Of a DNA stretch of 64,000 nucleotides, positions 63,400 to 64,000 are shown in pieces. The DNA comes from Mycolicibacterium anyangense. GTDB taxonomy: Bacteria; Actinomycetota; Actinomycetes; Mycobacteriales; Mycobacteriaceae. Position 1 is the stretch's first letter. Every line of letters starts with the position of its first letter. A model generated the notes under the pieces. That model searched no databases and had not been told where the DNA came from. It was given only the letters and a program-made list of their open reading frames with translations. The position numbers were made by a program, and so were the translations under genes. The stretch covers positions 5,208,001 through 5,272,000 of the forward strand of contig NZ_AP022620.1 in NCBI RefSeq assembly GCF_010731855.1, in the 5' to 3' direction.

Positions 63400-64000
63400 C
63401 TAAGCCGTCGCGCGCACCCGGGCGGCTTCCGCGCGCCCGATGACCACACGCATGATTTCGTTGGTGCCCTCCAGGATTCGGTGCACGCGCAGATCGCGAA
63501 CGATCTTCTCCAGCCCGTATTCCCGCAGATAGCCGTAGCCGCCGTGCAACTGCAGCGCCTGGTCGGCCACGTCATAGCAGGAATCGGTGACGTAGCGCTT
63601 GGCCATCGCGCACAGTTGCACCTTGTCCGGCTCGCCGCCGTCCAGGGCGACCGCCGCACGCCACAGCATCAGCCGTGAGGTTTCCAGCGCGGTGGCCATA
63701 TCGGCGAGGGTGAACCGGATCGTCGGCTCGTCGAGCAGTGCAGCGCCGAAGGCTTCCCGATCCGCCAGGTAGGACACCGTCTTGTCGTAGGCCGCCTGCG
63801 CACCGCCCAGCGAGCAGGCGGCGATGTTGAGCCGACCGCCGTTGAGGCCGTTCATCGCGATGCCGAATCCGCTGCCTTCTCCGTCAGGGCCGCCGAGCAT
63901 CGCCGATGCGGGAACCCGGGCGCCTTCCAGGATCACCTGAGCGGTGGGCTGGACGTTCCAGCCCATCTTCTCTTCGTTGGGGCCGAAACTGAGCCCGGGA
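63400..64000 (-). CDS. fadE9: Acyl-CoA dehydrogenase (partial, N-terminus beyond window)
   Basis: About 200 C-terminal residues of an acyl-CoA dehydrogenase. The frame stays open to the window edge (GLSFGPNEEKMGWNVQPTAQ) and includes the FAD/CoA region YLADREAFGAALLDEPTIRF and the C-terminal QLHGGYGYLREYGLEKIVRD, ILEGTNEIMRVVIGR. The position upstream of mmsB points to the isobutyryl-CoA step of valine catabolism, hence fadE9. The catalytic glutamate lies in the visible GYLREYG/EGTNEI region or before it and was not fixed. Confidence 0.9.
   Translation of the reverse strand, partial: PGLSFGPNEEKMGWNVQPTAQVILEGARVPASAMLGGPDGEGSGFGIAMNGLNGGRLNIAACSLGGAQAAYDKTVSYLADREAFGAALLDEPTIRFTLADMATALETSRLMLWRAAVALDGGEPDKVQLCAMAKRYVTDSCYDVADQALQLHGGYGYLREYGLEKIVRDLRVHRILEGTNEIMRVVIGRAEAARVRATA

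Overview
The window is a high-GC actinobacterial chromosome segment and almost certainly comes from a non-tuberculous Mycobacterium (Mycolicibacterium-type). It carries the mycofactocin locus mftR-mftABCDEFG, an S10 operon and a spc-type operon that are split apart, a zinc-type S14, atsA with its sulfatase-activating enzyme, sppA, tandem mycobacterial SAM methyltransferases, secY-adk-map, sigL-rslA and mmsB-fadE9. From memory this order matches the M. tuberculosis stretch Rv0688 to Rv0752c, interrupted by several accessory blocks.

Layout. 1-2601: rocD (cut by the window edge) and ddaH, divergent from an Lrp/AsnC regulator. 2668-3849: ferredoxin reductase. 3879-5647: ECF sigma factor overlapping a multi-domain VOC protein. 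5696-12899: mycofactocin regulator, precursor, maturation enzymes and the GMC oxidoreductase MftG, whose start is abnormal. 12901-20770: accessory metabolic block with a racemase, TetR regulator, cytochrome P450, lipoprotein esterase and a five-gene operon (thioesterase-like, DapB-like reductase, VOC, SDR, TetR). 20844-26550: S10 operon with a clear promoter and terminator. 26609-35298: a five-gene exopolysaccharide-like operon (two BcsB-like proteins, a cysteine-free exosortase/EpsI-like membrane protein, a cellulose-synthase-like GT2, a GT-C-like membrane protein) inserted between rpsQ and atsA. 35371-39325: atsA, a lipoprotein and the formylglycine-generating enzyme. 39333-40386: a DUF559-type gene bracketed by direct repeats exactly 1000 bp apart. 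40462-44954: rplN-to-rplO operon with promoter and terminator. 44967-53454: secreted C39-like double-repeat protein, sppA, an LCP-family protein and three tandem methyltransferases. 53750-58269: secY-adk-map, sigL-rslA with an autoregulatory promoter, and a MarR regulator. 58286-62489: a nucleobase-permease plus two 2-oxoglutarate dioxygenases operon, divergent from an XRE-cupin regulator. 62497-64000: mmsB and fadE9 (cut by the edge), for valine catabolism.

The best candidates for an undescribed system are the 26.6-35.3 kb envelope-polysaccharide operon and the 58.3-62.5 kb permease/dioxygenase module. In the module, one of the two dioxygenases keeps the iron ligands but lacks the usual 2-oxoglutarate-binding arginine. 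Secondary points of interest are the mftG start anomaly, the C39-like protein with one inactivated repeat, and the repeat-flanked DUF559 gene. Comparisons with other genomes are from memory and no search was run.
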